51,119 bases of DNA. It comes from an uncultured Clostridium sp. (GTDB lineage: Bacteria > Bacillota > Clostridia > Lachnospirales > Lachnospiraceae). The position numbers were made by a program, and so were the translations under genes. Numbering within the stretch: the stretch's first letter is position 1; the number at the start of each line of letters is the position of its first letter. The stretch lies in assembly GCA_900549235.1 (NCBI GenBank), contig URNT01000025.1, forward strand, positions 1 to 51,119, in the 5' to 3' direction. The notes under the pieces were generated by a model that saw only the letters and a list, made by a program, of their open reading frames with translations, was not told the DNA's origin and searched no databases. Below, one piece after another: positions 1 to 8,846 of the stretch.

Positions 1-122
1 TGAGGCATCATCAGGGCGCCGCACTTGCTGCACTTCACAAGGTTTGGAGCGCTCATCTTCCAGTTAGCTCTGCGGCTGTCTCTTCTTGCTTTAGAAGATT
101 TATTCTTTGGACAGATAGACAT
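1..122 (-). CDS. rpmF: 50S ribosomal protein L32, 3' end cut by the window edge
   Basis: The visible 40 codons read MSICPKNKSSKARRDSRRAN, then WKMSAPNLVKCSKCGALMMP. This is the bL32 pattern, with the N-terminal SKARRD.RRANW signature and the first CxxC of the zinc ribbon (KCSKCG). The remaining C-terminal residues lie left of base 1. An AGGAGGTG ribosome binding site sits just upstream. The gene follows yceD with a gap of 3 nt, a pairing common in bacteria. bL32 is a structural protein of the large ribosomal subunit. Confidence 0.93.
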   Translation of the reverse strand, partial: MSICPKNKSSKARRDSRRANWKMSAPNLVKCSKCGALMMP

Positions 123-125
123 GGT

Positions 126-653
126 TTACACCTCCTTCAACTGTTTAAAAATATCCTGGATAACTGACATTCTTGGGTCCAGTGACTGTCTATCGCAATC
201 ACAGGATCCCCGGTTGAGATTTACACCACATCTATTACAGATTCCTTTACAGTTAGGCTGACAAAGAACCCTCATAGGCAGGTTCAGCGTTAATTCACTG
301 ATAACCAACTGGTCTATATCCAGATTACAACCTTTTAAATAGAACTGTTCATCCAGTTCAGCCAGTCTATCCTCACTTGTTTCACTTAAATTCAATTCCT
401 GATCAATATCTAAAGATACAGGCACTCGAACCAGTTCCAAACAACGAGCACACGGAATCCAAAGCTCTAACGCAGTCCGGCCTGTTACAGCAAAAACACG
501 TCCGCCCTGGTTTGCAATAGACAACTCAACTGTTCCCTTTTTTGCAACCTGGTAATCATTTGTACCCAAATGAAATACTTCAAGCTCCAAGGGAATACTG
601 TAGTTTTTTTCTTTTCCTTCTACAAAAAACAGTTCTGATAAATCAATCAGCAT
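126..653 (-). CDS. yceD: YceD/DUF177 family protein (23S rRNA accumulation)
   Basis: This 175-aa protein matches the DUF177 (YceD) family, which is linked to 23S rRNA accumulation in E. coli and plants. Visible landmarks are IPCARCLELV in the middle and a C-terminal cysteine cluster (CQPNCKGICNRCGVNLN) that looks metal-binding, followed by DPRMSVIQDIF. Family members almost always precede rpmF, as here. In many Clostridia the gene before yceD is ackA, whereas here about 20 kb of microcompartment genes intervene. The assignment rests on family pattern and context. Confidence 0.88.
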   Translation of the reverse strand: MLIDLSELFFVEGKEKNYSIPLELEVFHLGTNDYQVAKKGTVELSIANQGGRVFAVTGRTALELWIPCARCLELVRVPVSLDIDQELNLSETSEDRLAELDEQFYLKGCNLDIDQLVISELTLNLPMRVLCQPNCKGICNRCGVNLNRGSCDCDRQSLDPRMSVIQDIFKQLKEV

Positions 654-662
654 ATTAACCTC

Positions 663-1724
663 CTAATACGCATCTGTTGTATTATAACCCTGATCATCTT
701 TTTTGTCAACAGCTTTTCCAGGCTTTTGACGTATTTTCTTTTTATATTCTTTTACAGTCATTTTTTCATATTTTTTAAATACTTTGCTGAAATAACTGCT
801 TTCGTTGTATCCCAAACGGAATGCCACATCAGCGATACTATCTTCTGTAAAATAAAAATAGCCTTTTGCAAGGTGCATCTTTTTCATATGGAGATATTCC
901 GTTACACTAACCTGGAACTGATCTCTAAATATCCGGCTTAAATATCCCTGGCTTACTGCACAATTTTCGATAATGCTGTTTAAAGATATGTCTTCTTTAA
1001 TATGTTTTTCGATATAAATGAAAATCTGTTCCAAAAGTGGATAGCGGCTGATGCTGTTTTGACAAAACAGGTAGTCCATAACACGGAACAGCCAAAGCTC
1101 AGAAATTTTAGAATCAATAATCAGCCCTTCATTAAGAGGAAAACGGTCTGTTATACTATAGCTGTTATCATATATGTCTCTCATATTCAAAAGGTTCTGC
1201 CCTAAATAGGTAAAGATTTTAATCAGTCTGGCTGGATCCGGGGACTCAGAGCTGTAAATATTTTCTATAATTCCGGGAAGTGATTCATAAAAGCCTTTAA
1301 AATCTTTATGTACCAGAAAGTCCACAAGAATTTTTATATGTCCATGTGCAATATCCTCATGTTCTGTCTTATAATTTTCCAGGATCTTTTTGAGATTATT
1401 AAAAGTGATCGGTTTCTCCAAAACATCTTTTAAGGTATCCTGTCCTGCGTTTCGGATCAACAGACTGGAAGTATGAGCAGACAGCATATAAATTGAAATA
1501 TCCGGATTCATCTGATGGATGATCCGGCTGGCCTCCAGACCTGTGATTCCAGGCATCTGCATATCCATGAGAATAATGTCAACTGGATGCTCCTGGCAGA
1601 CAGAAACCGCACATTCTCCAGAGCCTACAGAATCCACTACTGTAAATGCGTCATCTCTGCTGATCATAACTTTTAAAGCTTCTCTCATAAGGACATCATC
1701 ATCTGCAATCAGAATTCTGTACAT
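663..1724 (-). CDS. AraC-type response regulator (YesN-like) of the microcompartment locus
   Basis: This 353-aa two-domain regulator has an N-terminal receiver with the acidic pocket ADDD (residues 7-10), phosphoacceptor Asp54 in ILMDMQMPG and the conserved Lys of VLEKP near residue 104. It has a middle linker and a C-terminal double helix-turn-helix AraC domain (SIADVAFRLGYNESSYFSKVFKK). It starts 2 nt after the sensor gene, so the two form a two-component pair. By position at the end of the locus it probably activates the GRM genes. The repeated motif before three GRM units is the obvious candidate site, but that link is inference. Confidence 0.9.
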   Translation of the reverse strand: MYRILIADDDVLMREALKVMISRDDAFTVVDSVGSGECAVSVCQEHPVDIILMDMQMPGITGLEASRIIHQMNPDISIYMLSAHTSSLLIRNAGQDTLKDVLEKPITFNNLKKILENYKTEHEDIAHGHIKILVDFLVHKDFKGFYESLPGIIENIYSSESPDPARLIKIFTYLGQNLLNMRDIYDNSYSITDRFPLNEGLIIDSKISELWLFRVMDYLFCQNSISRYPLLEQIFIYIEKHIKEDISLNSIIENCAVSQGYLSRIFRDQFQVSVTEYLHMKKMHLAKGYFYFTEDSIADVAFRLGYNESSYFSKVFKKYEKMTVKEYKKKIRQKPGKAVDKKDDQGYNTTDAY

Positions 1725-1726
1725 GC

Positions 1727-3055
1727 TTAATCAATCCTTTCTTCGTAATGATCCGGCCAGAAAAGGGAACTTTTACATCCATTGTTTCTGTTGTTTTCAA
1801 TTACTACCTCGCAGTTTTTACCGAAAAAACGCTGCAGCTTTTCTTTTGCATATTTGATTCCGAGACTGATATAATGACCCTCATGTAAATCCTTATATGG
1901 CTCGTATTTAATATCGATTTCTGATTGGCTCAGTCCAAGTCCTGTGTCAATAATTTCCAGATTAAGCATATGATTCTGAATATGACCGCTGATATTGACT
2001 TCTCCTCCTTCTTTTTTCAACATGATACTATTGTATACCGCATTCTGGACAAAAGGCATCAGAATATCAGAAGGAATCTTTAGAATATATATTTCTTTTG
2101 GGATTCGTATGGAAAAGCGAAGTCTGTCTCCCAGTTTCTTCTGCTGGAACACCAGATACCGCTCTGCTTGTTCTACCTCTTCTCCGATTGAAACAAAGGT
2201 TCCTTTATCTGCAAATTTATATTTAGTATATGAGATAAAGGAACTTAAAAGAGCATTCGTCTGAGCAGCTTCTTCAATCACCGAAAGATTAAGAAGGGAA
2301 TTGAACATATCCATTAATTCATATGGGTTGGAATTGATCTTAAGTTCCTGCAGCTCTCTTGTTTTTATAAGATTTTCTTTTATATAGCGCTCATTTAAGG
2401 TTCGAATTTTTTTGATCTGCTTTTTTAGTGCATCCTCTTGAAGGTGCTGATTGATCTCGCTTTCTGTAAGCTGATTGATAACTAGGAACACCAGATTTGC
2501 AATATCCATGAATTTTTCATAGGGGTGAATCGGAACATCCTCTAAAAGCTCTTTAAAATGGGATACGATCTCATCCGCCTCGGCGGAATGCATTACTGCA
2601 GATAAACGGCTGACTGTTTCGGGGGCGTCCTTGCAGCGAATCTGCCCTCCTATAAATCCTCCCAGATAATGCCCTCTGACAATAATCGGTATAGCAACTT
2701 CAAGAAGCCCGCAAGGGCAGAAATATACATTTGTCCTCTTAGTAACAGCAGCCTGTATAGATCCGAAGGCATCCGATGATTTGCATCGTTCAAAAGCTAC
2801 CGAATGATTTCGCACCTCTCTGCAAAAATGACTGAAGGAGGTTGCCTCTGTAATGGGTTCCCCCTTATAATCAACTGTTATAAATGCGAGACCGGTTGCC
2901 TTGGAAAGACGTTTTTGTATATCTTCTAATTTTTCTTTCCCAAAAAGATGGATTATATCTAATTTATTGCTTCCATTTTCATCAGCAGAATTGAAATAAG
3001 CATCTAATTGCTCATCCTGAAACTCATTTAATGGAAAAACATCAAAGTAATCCAT
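1727..3055 (-). CDS. PocR-domain sensor, LytS/YesM-like kinase lacking the usual phospho-histidine
   Basis: This is a 442-aa cytoplasmic protein with no membrane segments. Residues about 35-190 form a PocR-type ligand-binding domain (FCREVR, ERCKSSD, FCPCGLLEVAIPI). The family's founder PocR activates propanediol genes, so a diol or related ligand is plausible. A coiled linker follows, then a HisKA_7TM/LytS-like module. The expected NPHFLFN motif reads NPYELMDMFN, with Tyr245 in place of His. The ATPase region keeps PFVQNAVYNS (N box) and DTGLGLS (G box). It may be a pseudokinase or use another residue. It is co-transcribed with the response regulator. Confidence 0.87.
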   Translation of the reverse strand: MDYFDVFPLNEFQDEQLDAYFNSADENGSNKLDIIHLFGKEKLEDIQKRLSKATGLAFITVDYKGEPITEATSFSHFCREVRNHSVAFERCKSSDAFGSIQAAVTKRTNVYFCPCGLLEVAIPIIVRGHYLGGFIGGQIRCKDAPETVSRLSAVMHSAEADEIVSHFKELLEDVPIHPYEKFMDIANLVFLVINQLTESEINQHLQEDALKKQIKKIRTLNERYIKENLIKTRELQELKINSNPYELMDMFNSLLNLSVIEEAAQTNALLSSFISYTKYKFADKGTFVSIGEEVEQAERYLVFQQKKLGDRLRFSIRIPKEIYILKIPSDILMPFVQNAVYNSIMLKKEGGEVNISGHIQNHMLNLEIIDTGLGLSQSEIDIKYEPYKDLHEGHYISLGIKYAKEKLQRFFGKNCEVVIENNRNNGCKSSLFWPDHYEERID

Positions 3056-3132
3056 AGAGGAACGCTCCTTTTCTGTATTCTCATCCTATTTTATCATCTT
3101 TTTTCTCTTTAAACAAGCGGCTTTACAAACAC

Positions 3133-3178
3133 ATTAAAACCTGAAATCAGACAACTGCTGTCCGATTCCAGGTTTAAT
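3133..3178 (-). terminator. Inverted repeat after the GRM structural genes
   Basis: The arms ATTAAAACCTG and CAGGTTTAAT, with the inner halves AATCAGACA and TGTCCGATT, form a long imperfect hairpin between the alcohol dehydrogenase stop and the sensor gene. The run of T after the stem on the minus strand is poor, so it may attenuate rather than fully stop transcription into the regulator genes. Confidence 0.55.
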
Positions 3179-3196
3179 CATGAAACTATATTGTAA

Positions 3197-4312
3197 TCAA
3201 TAAATAGAAAGGAGAATATCCCTCACAGCTTCTGCTTTAATTGCTCTCGGAGTTGTTTTTATGCAATAATCCATAAGTGCATTAGCTGTCATGTTTGGAA
3301 GCTGCTGTTCATAGTCTTCCCAGCTGATGCCCAACTCTCTGATGGAAGAAGGCATATTCATACAGCGCATTAGCAGAGTTACCATCTCTTTTAAAGCTGC
3401 TACTGCCAGTACAGGGGGCTCATTGGGGGCTGCCAGCTGAGTTTTGTAAGCAAGCTCCGCATATTTGCACAAAACAGAGTGATCTGCGCTGTTATACTCA
3501 ATCACCTTATTTAAAAGCATGGCATTTGCCAGACCATGAGGTATGTGAAAGGTTCCCCCCAATTGGTGGGCAATACTGTGATTGATACCAAGCCCAGCTG
3601 TATTAAAGGACATCCCGGCTAAGGTAGACGCCTCATGCATCTTTGTTCTGGCTTCCAGATTTTTTCCATTCTGATAGCAGCTTAACAGAGATCTTGTAAG
3701 AAGCTCGACTGCTTTTTCTGACAATGCATCTGAGAAAACATTTGCACCAGCCGCCACATAAGCTTCTAAAGCATGAGTCAGAACATCCATTCCCGTATTT
3801 GCTGTTACAGTCTGCGGAACAGAAAGAGTCAGATAGGGATCCAAAAGCGCCACATCTGCAAGGATATGCTCAGATGCAATCAGATGCTTGGTTTGATTTT
3901 CAAGATCTGTGATCACAGCCGCAGAAGTAACCTCAGAACCAGTTCCGCTTGTGGTCGGAATAGTAACAAACAAAGGTTTTGGAATCAGCTCCTTTATTCC
4001 TGCAAAATAGATAATCCCTTTTGCAGTATCGATTGCAGACCCTCCGCCAAAGCCAATTACAAGATCCGGAGTAGTTCGGCATATGACAGCCAGACCTTTT
4101 CCCACGATCTCAATGGTAGGATCTGGGATCGCCTGGTCAAACAGGGTAATTTCATTGCTTGGATCAAGGGTATCCGTAACATAGCTGACTGCACCGTTTT
4201 TTGACAGAAATTGATCACAGACAATCATAACACGTTTATGCCTGATCGCCTTAAGATATTCTGTAGCATATTGGCCGCTGCAGATCTTGGTTTTAATATA
4301 TACGTTTGACAT
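3197..4312 (-). CDS. Iron-containing (type III) alcohol dehydrogenase, GRM-associated
   Basis: This is an Fe-ADH family enzyme of about 371 aa. It has the NAD-binding GFGGGSAIDTAKG motif, TTSGTGSEVTS, and the metal-binding stretches DVLTHALEAYV and GINHSIAHQLGGTFHIPHG, which supply the Asp and His iron ligands. In this locus it would reduce the aldehyde (propionaldehyde) to the alcohol and regenerate NAD+ for the acylating aldehyde dehydrogenase. The ATG at 4312 is preferred over 4318 because it has proper spacing from AAGGAG. It is the last structural gene of the island. Confidence 0.9.
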   Translation of the reverse strand: MSNVYIKTKICSGQYATEYLKAIRHKRVMIVCDQFLSKNGAVSYVTDTLDPSNEITLFDQAIPDPTIEIVGKGLAVICRTTPDLVIGFGGGSAIDTAKGIIYFAGIKELIPKPLFVTIPTTSGTGSEVTSAAVITDLENQTKHLIASEHILADVALLDPYLTLSVPQTVTANTGMDVLTHALEAYVAAGANVFSDALSEKAVELLTRSLLSCYQNGKNLEARTKMHEASTLAGMSFNTAGLGINHSIAHQLGGTFHIPHGLANAMLLNKVIEYNSADHSVLCKYAELAYKTQLAAPNEPPVLAVAALKEMVTLLMRCMNMPSSIRELGISWEDYEQQLPNMTANALMDYCIKTTPRAIKAEAVRDILLSIY

Positions 4313-4341
4313 ACACATTTCTCCTTAGCTGCAGGCTATGA

Positions 4342-5778
4342 TTATCGGATACTGAAGGCATCTGCCATAACACATTTGCGTTTACGGCAGAAGCTTCTGG
4401 CAGAGGTAAGCCCTTCACCGGTGGGGCCGGCAATCGTAAAGGTAGTATGGCCTTCGCCTCCCACGCCAATTCCCGCATAGGAAGGAGCATTCTTGACGAA
4501 AATTGTGGTTTCCATAATCTTTGCCATTTTGCTCAGCTTTTCTACATCCTTAGAATGCATCATAGCAGTATGGCGGTTTCCATGCTCTGCCTCATGGGCA
4601 TATTCGATAGCAGTATCAACATCCGCAACTCGAACGACTGGGAGAATTGGCATCATCAATTCTTCCTGCACCAGAAGGTGATCCTTCGGTACTTCTGTAA
4701 TAATGATTTTCACAGAATCATCCACAGTAATTCCAAGCTGGCCTAAAATGTATTTTGCGCTTTTTCCCACAAAGGAGGTTTTAGGCCCGCCTTTTTCTGT
4801 TGTTACAAGAGCGACCATTTTTTGCACCAGGATTTGATCTGTAATCTCAAATGCTCCATTTAACTTCATGCAGTGAATCAGGTAATCACAGATGGAATCA
4901 ACTGCAAACACTTCTTTTTCTGCAATACAGGGAACATTGTTATCAAAGCTGCAGCCTGCCACAATATCCGCTGCCGCTTTTTCAACATCCGCAGTATCAT
5001 CTACTACAACCGGAGGATTACCTGCACCAGCTCCAATCGCTTTCTTACCAGAAGAAAGCACTTTTTTAACAATGGAAGGCCCGCCTGTTGCAACCAGAAG
5101 ACGGATTTTGGGATTCTCAATCATGTGATTGGTATTTTCAATGGATGGTTCTTCTACCATGGTAATCAGATTGGCTGGAGCCCCAACCTCCATCAAAGCT
5201 TTATTCAGTATTTTTACCAACATCTGAGAAACCTTTTTTGCCCTTGGATGAGGACTAAATACAACCGTATTTCCACCGGCGATCATAGAAATAGAGTTAT
5301 TGATAATAGTTTCTGTAGGGTTTGTGGTAGGCGTGATCGCACCGATCACACCAAAGGGACAATATTCGACCAATGTAAGCCCATGGTCACCTGTTACAGC
5401 CTCTGTTGCAAGATCCTCTGTTCCCGGTGTTTTTTCTGCCGCAAGCCGGTTTTTAACTAATTTATGTTCATAGCAGCCGATTTCTGTTTCTTCTACGGCA
5501 AGCCTGGAAATCAGTTCCAGATTTTCTTTTTTGAGAACAGCAGCCCGGATCGTATCAACATATGTCTGACGCTGCTGGATTTTTGAGAACAGCAGCTCAT
5601 GCTGTGCTTTTTCGGATGCTTCAATCGCTTCATCCATGGTCTTAAACACTCCATAGCGCTCTGGCTGGACGGGCGAAAATGCCTTCGGCTGCTCATTTTT
5701 TAGTTCTTTCAACGCCTGTTCGATCATCTGCTCGATCACCTTCATATCCATATCCAAGCGTATCACACCTTCTTTCAT
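4342..5778 (-). CDS. CoA-acylating aldehyde dehydrogenase (PduP/EutE-like) with encapsulation peptide
   Basis: This 478-aa member of the aldehyde dehydrogenase superfamily converts an aldehyde plus CoA and NAD+ to acyl-CoA. The catalytic Cys lies in NNVPCIAEKEVF and the cofactor region includes TPTTNPTETIINN and VATGGPSIV. Residues about 10-27 (MDMKVIEQMIEQALKELK) form a short amphipathic helix, followed by a Pro-rich linker (FSPVQPERYG). This is the layout of a microcompartment encapsulation peptide, as in PduP. The start overlaps the eutJ stop as ATGA, and an internal ATG at residue 10 or 12 is possible. Confidence 0.9.
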   Translation of the reverse strand: MKEGVIRLDMDMKVIEQMIEQALKELKNEQPKAFSPVQPERYGVFKTMDEAIEASEKAQHELLFSKIQQRQTYVDTIRAAVLKKENLELISRLAVEETEIGCYEHKLVKNRLAAEKTPGTEDLATEAVTGDHGLTLVEYCPFGVIGAITPTTNPTETIINNSISMIAGGNTVVFSPHPRAKKVSQMLVKILNKALMEVGAPANLITMVEEPSIENTNHMIENPKIRLLVATGGPSIVKKVLSSGKKAIGAGAGNPPVVVDDTADVEKAAADIVAGCSFDNNVPCIAEKEVFAVDSICDYLIHCMKLNGAFEITDQILVQKMVALVTTEKGGPKTSFVGKSAKYILGQLGITVDDSVKIIITEVPKDHLLVQEELMMPILPVVRVADVDTAIEYAHEAEHGNRHTAMMHSKDVEKLSKMAKIMETTIFVKNAPSYAGIGVGGEGHTTFTIAGPTGEGLTSARSFCRKRKCVMADAFSIR

Positions 5779-6608
5779 TTATTATATATGGGATCAACTT
5801 GAGCATTCCATGCAATCCCTAAAGGAGTGACCAAAAGGGAGTCATTTGTTTTAATGGTTGTTATCCCCAGTTCTTTCTCAAATGTACTGTCAAATTCGGA
5901 AAAGCAGGACGCCCCTCCTACTACATACACCCGGTCTACTTCGAAATCCTTTAAAAACCTTTTTACGATGGATGCCATTTTCTGAACCACCGGCTTAATA
6001 ACCGGAAATACATCCTGTTCTTTTAAAGGATCTTTTTTAATCACTTCAGCTTCTTCTATGGAAATTCCATAATAACCAGCCAGTACAAGCGTCATATGTG
6101 TACCTCCGGTAGGTTCATCTGCTGTAAATATGACCTTTCCATCTTTTAAAATGCTGATCCCTGTGGTGCCGCCGCCTACATCTACAACCGCACCATCTGT
6201 AATTCCAAGAACGGAGGCGGCTGCTGTAGGCTCATCAATTACATTGGTAACCTCAAATCCGGCACCCTCGACTACATTTGAGATACATCTGATATTTCCT
6301 TCGATAATACCAGGAGGGATTGCTGTTGCTGCTGTTTCTAATGAAACGTCTAATAATTCCTCTAGCTGGGATTTCAAACGCCGCACTGTCTGCATTGCTC
6401 CTACAAAATCAACTACAATCCCATCTTTTACGACCTTTGATATTGCAGTTGCGCCTGCCACAGGCCGATTCTCCTGATCGGTTACAGCAATTACAATATT
6501 TGCCGTTCCCAGATCTACTCCAACTTTCAGGGGGCCAGAAAATGAGCTGCACCTGTTTTCTTCTATTAAACTGGCAAATTCCGACAGCACATCCTTGGTT
6601 ATAAGCAT
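5775..6608 (-). CDS. eutJ: EutJ-like actin/Hsp70-fold protein
   Basis: This 277-aa protein has the ATPase signature VGVDLGTANIVIAV near residue 29, DEPTAAASVLG and VDVGGGTTGISI in the middle, and VYVVGGASC toward the end. It lacks the substrate-binding domain of DnaK, as EutJ does. EutJ homologues are regular members of eut, pdu-like and GRM loci, and a chaperone-like or reactivation role is proposed but not settled. It overlaps the aldehyde dehydrogenase gene by 4 nt, which indicates translational coupling. Confidence 0.88.
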   Translation of the reverse strand: MLITKDVLSEFASLIEENRCSSFSGPLKVGVDLGTANIVIAVTDQENRPVAGATAISKVVKDGIVVDFVGAMQTVRRLKSQLEELLDVSLETAATAIPPGIIEGNIRCISNVVEGAGFEVTNVIDEPTAAASVLGITDGAVVDVGGGTTGISILKDGKVIFTADEPTGGTHMTLVLAGYYGISIEEAEVIKKDPLKEQDVFPVIKPVVQKMASIVKRFLKDFEVDRVYVVGGASCFSEFDSTFEKELGITTIKTNDSLLVTPLGIAWNAQVDPIYNK

Positions 6609-6631
6609 ACAATCCCTCTTTTCTGTCTTTG

Positions 6632-7273
6632 TTATTGGCGGCGGATCATCACATAGTCGTTATTACTTAAAGCGCAGGCATTAGCCTCGTCTACGTCTAC
6701 ATGCATCTCCAGAGAAAACTGGTCGGACACTCTCACAAGTACGTCTCCAAATATCCCGTGCCGTTCTCCAAAGGTTTCTACCTCTACAATATCCTTATCC
6801 TTCACTCCCATTGCCTGTGCCTGGGAAGGGGTCATATGGATATGCCGGAGAGCAATAATTGCACCCTCCTGAAGAACAACCGTACCCTTAGGACCAACCA
6901 CCTCAAGACCGGGAGTGCCAGACAGACATCCCGACTCTCTGATGGGCGGCCTGATACCAAGGCGGAAGCTGTCTGTTTTAGAAATTTCCACCTGGCTCTG
7001 TTTTCTTACCGGCCCTAAAATCCTGACTCTGTTAAATTCGCCTTTGGGCCCTCGGATCGTTACTGTTTCATTGCAGGCATATTGTCCAGGCTGCTTTAAA
7101 TCGCTCTTTTTTGTAAGCTCATAATTGGTTCCAAATAGGATCTCAAGATCCTCTTGGCTCACATGAAAATGACGGTTGGAGACTCCTACAGGTATCTTCA
7201 GAGACTGATAAGCCTGAATCTTTTCCATAACCCGCTGTGTTACCAGCTTTAACAGATCCTCGTTCACCATCAT
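6632..7273 (-). CDS. pduL: PduL-type phosphotransacylase
   Basis: This is a phosphate propanoyltransferase of about 213 aa. It shows the two PduL halves with SNRHFHVS near residue 33 and ALRHIHMTP near residue 148, which carry the zinc-binding histidines. The N-terminal helix (EDLLKLVTQRVMEKI) resembles an encapsulation peptide. It turns acyl-CoA into acyl-phosphate and recycles CoA inside the compartment. A strong AAGGAGGTGGG site supports the ATG at 7273; the GTG at 7279 lies inside that site. No acyl kinase is in the locus. Confidence 0.9.
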   Translation of the reverse strand: MMVNEDLLKLVTQRVMEKIQAYQSLKIPVGVSNRHFHVSQEDLEILFGTNYELTKKSDLKQPGQYACNETVTIRGPKGEFNRVRILGPVRKQSQVEISKTDSFRLGIRPPIRESGCLSGTPGLEVVGPKGTVVLQEGAIIALRHIHMTPSQAQAMGVKDKDIVEVETFGERHGIFGDVLVRVSDQFSLEMHVDVDEANACALSNNDYVMIRRQ

Positions 7274-7327
7274 ACCCACCTCCTTTCAGATCTGCACCTG
7301 TCTGTGTTCAACTCTGATCATTTACAA

Positions 7328-7606
7328 TTATAAGGTCTTGGGAAGAATTTTCTCTACATCGGTATGAGGTCTTGGGATTACATGCTGGGATACAACCTGG
7401 CCTACATTGGCAGCTGCAGCGGCTCCGGCATCAACAGAAGCCTTAACTGCGCCTACATCCCCACGTACCATAACTGTTACCAGGCCGGAACCGATTTTTT
7501 CATACCCTACTAATTCTACATTGGCAGCTTTTGTCATAGCGTCAGCTGCTTCAATTGCACCTACTAACCCTTTTGTCTCTACCATTCCTAATGCTTCGTT
7601 TGACAT
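7328..7606 (-). CDS. pduA: BMC-H hexameric shell protein (PduA-like), copy 1
   Basis: This 92-aa protein is a single BMC domain with the PduA-type sequence EALGMVETKGLVGAIEAADA, GYEKIGSGLVTVMVRGDVGAVK and the end HVIPRPHTDVEKILPK. Hexamers tile the shell facets and have a central pore formed around KIGSG. Translation starts at MSNEAL, downstream of AGGAGG, not at the longer upstream ATG. It is nearly identical in layout to the copy at 11840-12118. Confidence 0.95.
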   Translation of the reverse strand: MSNEALGMVETKGLVGAIEAADAMTKAANVELVGYEKIGSGLVTVMVRGDVGAVKASVDAGAAAAANVGQVVSQHVIPRPHTDVEKILPKTL

Positions 7607-7639
7607 ATATGTATCCTCCTGATTAAAAATTTTCATTTA

Positions 7640-8824
7640 CTAATACGCTAATTGCTTTAATATCCATGCCTTGTCAGTGTCTTCCCAGCGGAAGCCTTGA
7701 TTATTTCGGCCGAAATGTCCATAGGCAGCCGTTTTAAGATACTGAGGCCTTCTCAAATCCAGTTCGGCTATAATATCAGCTACGCCAAAGGAAAAAACAT
7801 TTTTTATGATCTCCTCAATGTGGCTGTCCGGTATGGTGCCTGTGCCAAAAGTATTTACAGTAACAGCCTCTGGCTCAATCTGGCCGATCACAAAGGCAAG
7901 AGATACCTCGCATCGCTGGGCCAATCCAGCTGCCACAATATTTTTGGCTACATAACGGGCCATATAAGCGGCTGACCGGTCAACCTTTGTAGGATCTTTT
8001 CCAGAGAAAGCGCCTCCTCCTTGTTTTCCTACTGTGCCATAGCTGTCAACCATCAGTTTTCTCCCCGTTACTCCTGTATCGGCTGCCGGCCCGCCCATTA
8101 CAAACCGTCCAGTGGGATTAACGTATATTCTGGTACTGTCTGTGATCCAAGCCGGATCTACAACCGGATCAATCACCGTACAGCGTATAAACGCCTCTAA
8201 GATTTCATGGGAGATTGCATCGCTGTGTTGGGAAGAAACAACAATGCTGTGAATGGAAAGGGGGGTTCCATTTTCATCATATTTCATAGTGACCTGGGTT
8301 TTTCCGTCAGGATAAAGAAAATCTGCTTTTTGGTTTTTTCTTACATAAGCCAACCGCTCTGCCAGCTGATTTGCAAGAAAACAGGACAGCGGCATCAAGC
8401 TTTCTGTCTCATCTGTCGCATAACCATACATAATTCCCTGGTCTCCGCCGCCTAAGACCTCTTTTTCCCCGTTGCTGCTTCGTGTTACTCCAATTGAAAT
8501 ATCCGGGGACTGATTATGGATATTTGTAAGAATCATGCAGGTGTCCGCATCAAATCCTAATCCTTTTTTCGTATAACCTATATTTCGGATAATCTCTCTT
8601 GCTCTTTTTACAGCATCTACAGACGCAGAAGATGTGATCTCGCCTGCAAGCATAACAGTATTCGTAGATGCCATGACTTCAAGAGCCACCCGGGCTCCAG
8701 AATCCTTTTCCAGATAAGCATCCAGAATACCGTCTGCGATCTGATCGCAGACCTTATCAGGATGACCTTCTGTTACGGATTCTGAAGTCACATAGAAAGA
8801 CCGTTTATTCCTAAGTTCTGCCAT
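7640..8824 (-). CDS. metK: S-adenosylmethionine synthetase embedded in the GRM operon
   Basis: This 394-aa protein is a full-length MetK. It has VTEGHPDKVCDQ near the N-terminus, the GGGDQGIMYGYA hexapeptide region and the P-loop-like GGGAFSGKDPTKVDRSAAY. It makes SAM from methionine and ATP. It lies between the second aldehyde dehydrogenase and a shell gene with short gaps, so it is part of the operon. SAM is the co-substrate of the glycyl radical activase, which gives a reason for a dedicated copy. Whether a second housekeeping metK exists cannot be seen here. No obvious encapsulation helix is present. Confidence 0.93.
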   Translation of the reverse strand: MAELRNKRSFYVTSESVTEGHPDKVCDQIADGILDAYLEKDSGARVALEVMASTNTVMLAGEITSSASVDAVKRAREIIRNIGYTKKGLGFDADTCMILTNIHNQSPDISIGVTRSSNGEKEVLGGGDQGIMYGYATDETESLMPLSCFLANQLAERLAYVRKNQKADFLYPDGKTQVTMKYDENGTPLSIHSIVVSSQHSDAISHEILEAFIRCTVIDPVVDPAWITDSTRIYVNPTGRFVMGGPAADTGVTGRKLMVDSYGTVGKQGGGAFSGKDPTKVDRSAAYMARYVAKNIVAAGLAQRCEVSLAFVIGQIEPEAVTVNTFGTGTIPDSHIEEIIKNVFSFGVADIIAELDLRRPQYLKTAAYGHFGRNNQGFRWEDTDKAWILKQLAY

Positions 8825-8846
8825 TTTTTCACCTGCCCTCTGGAAC

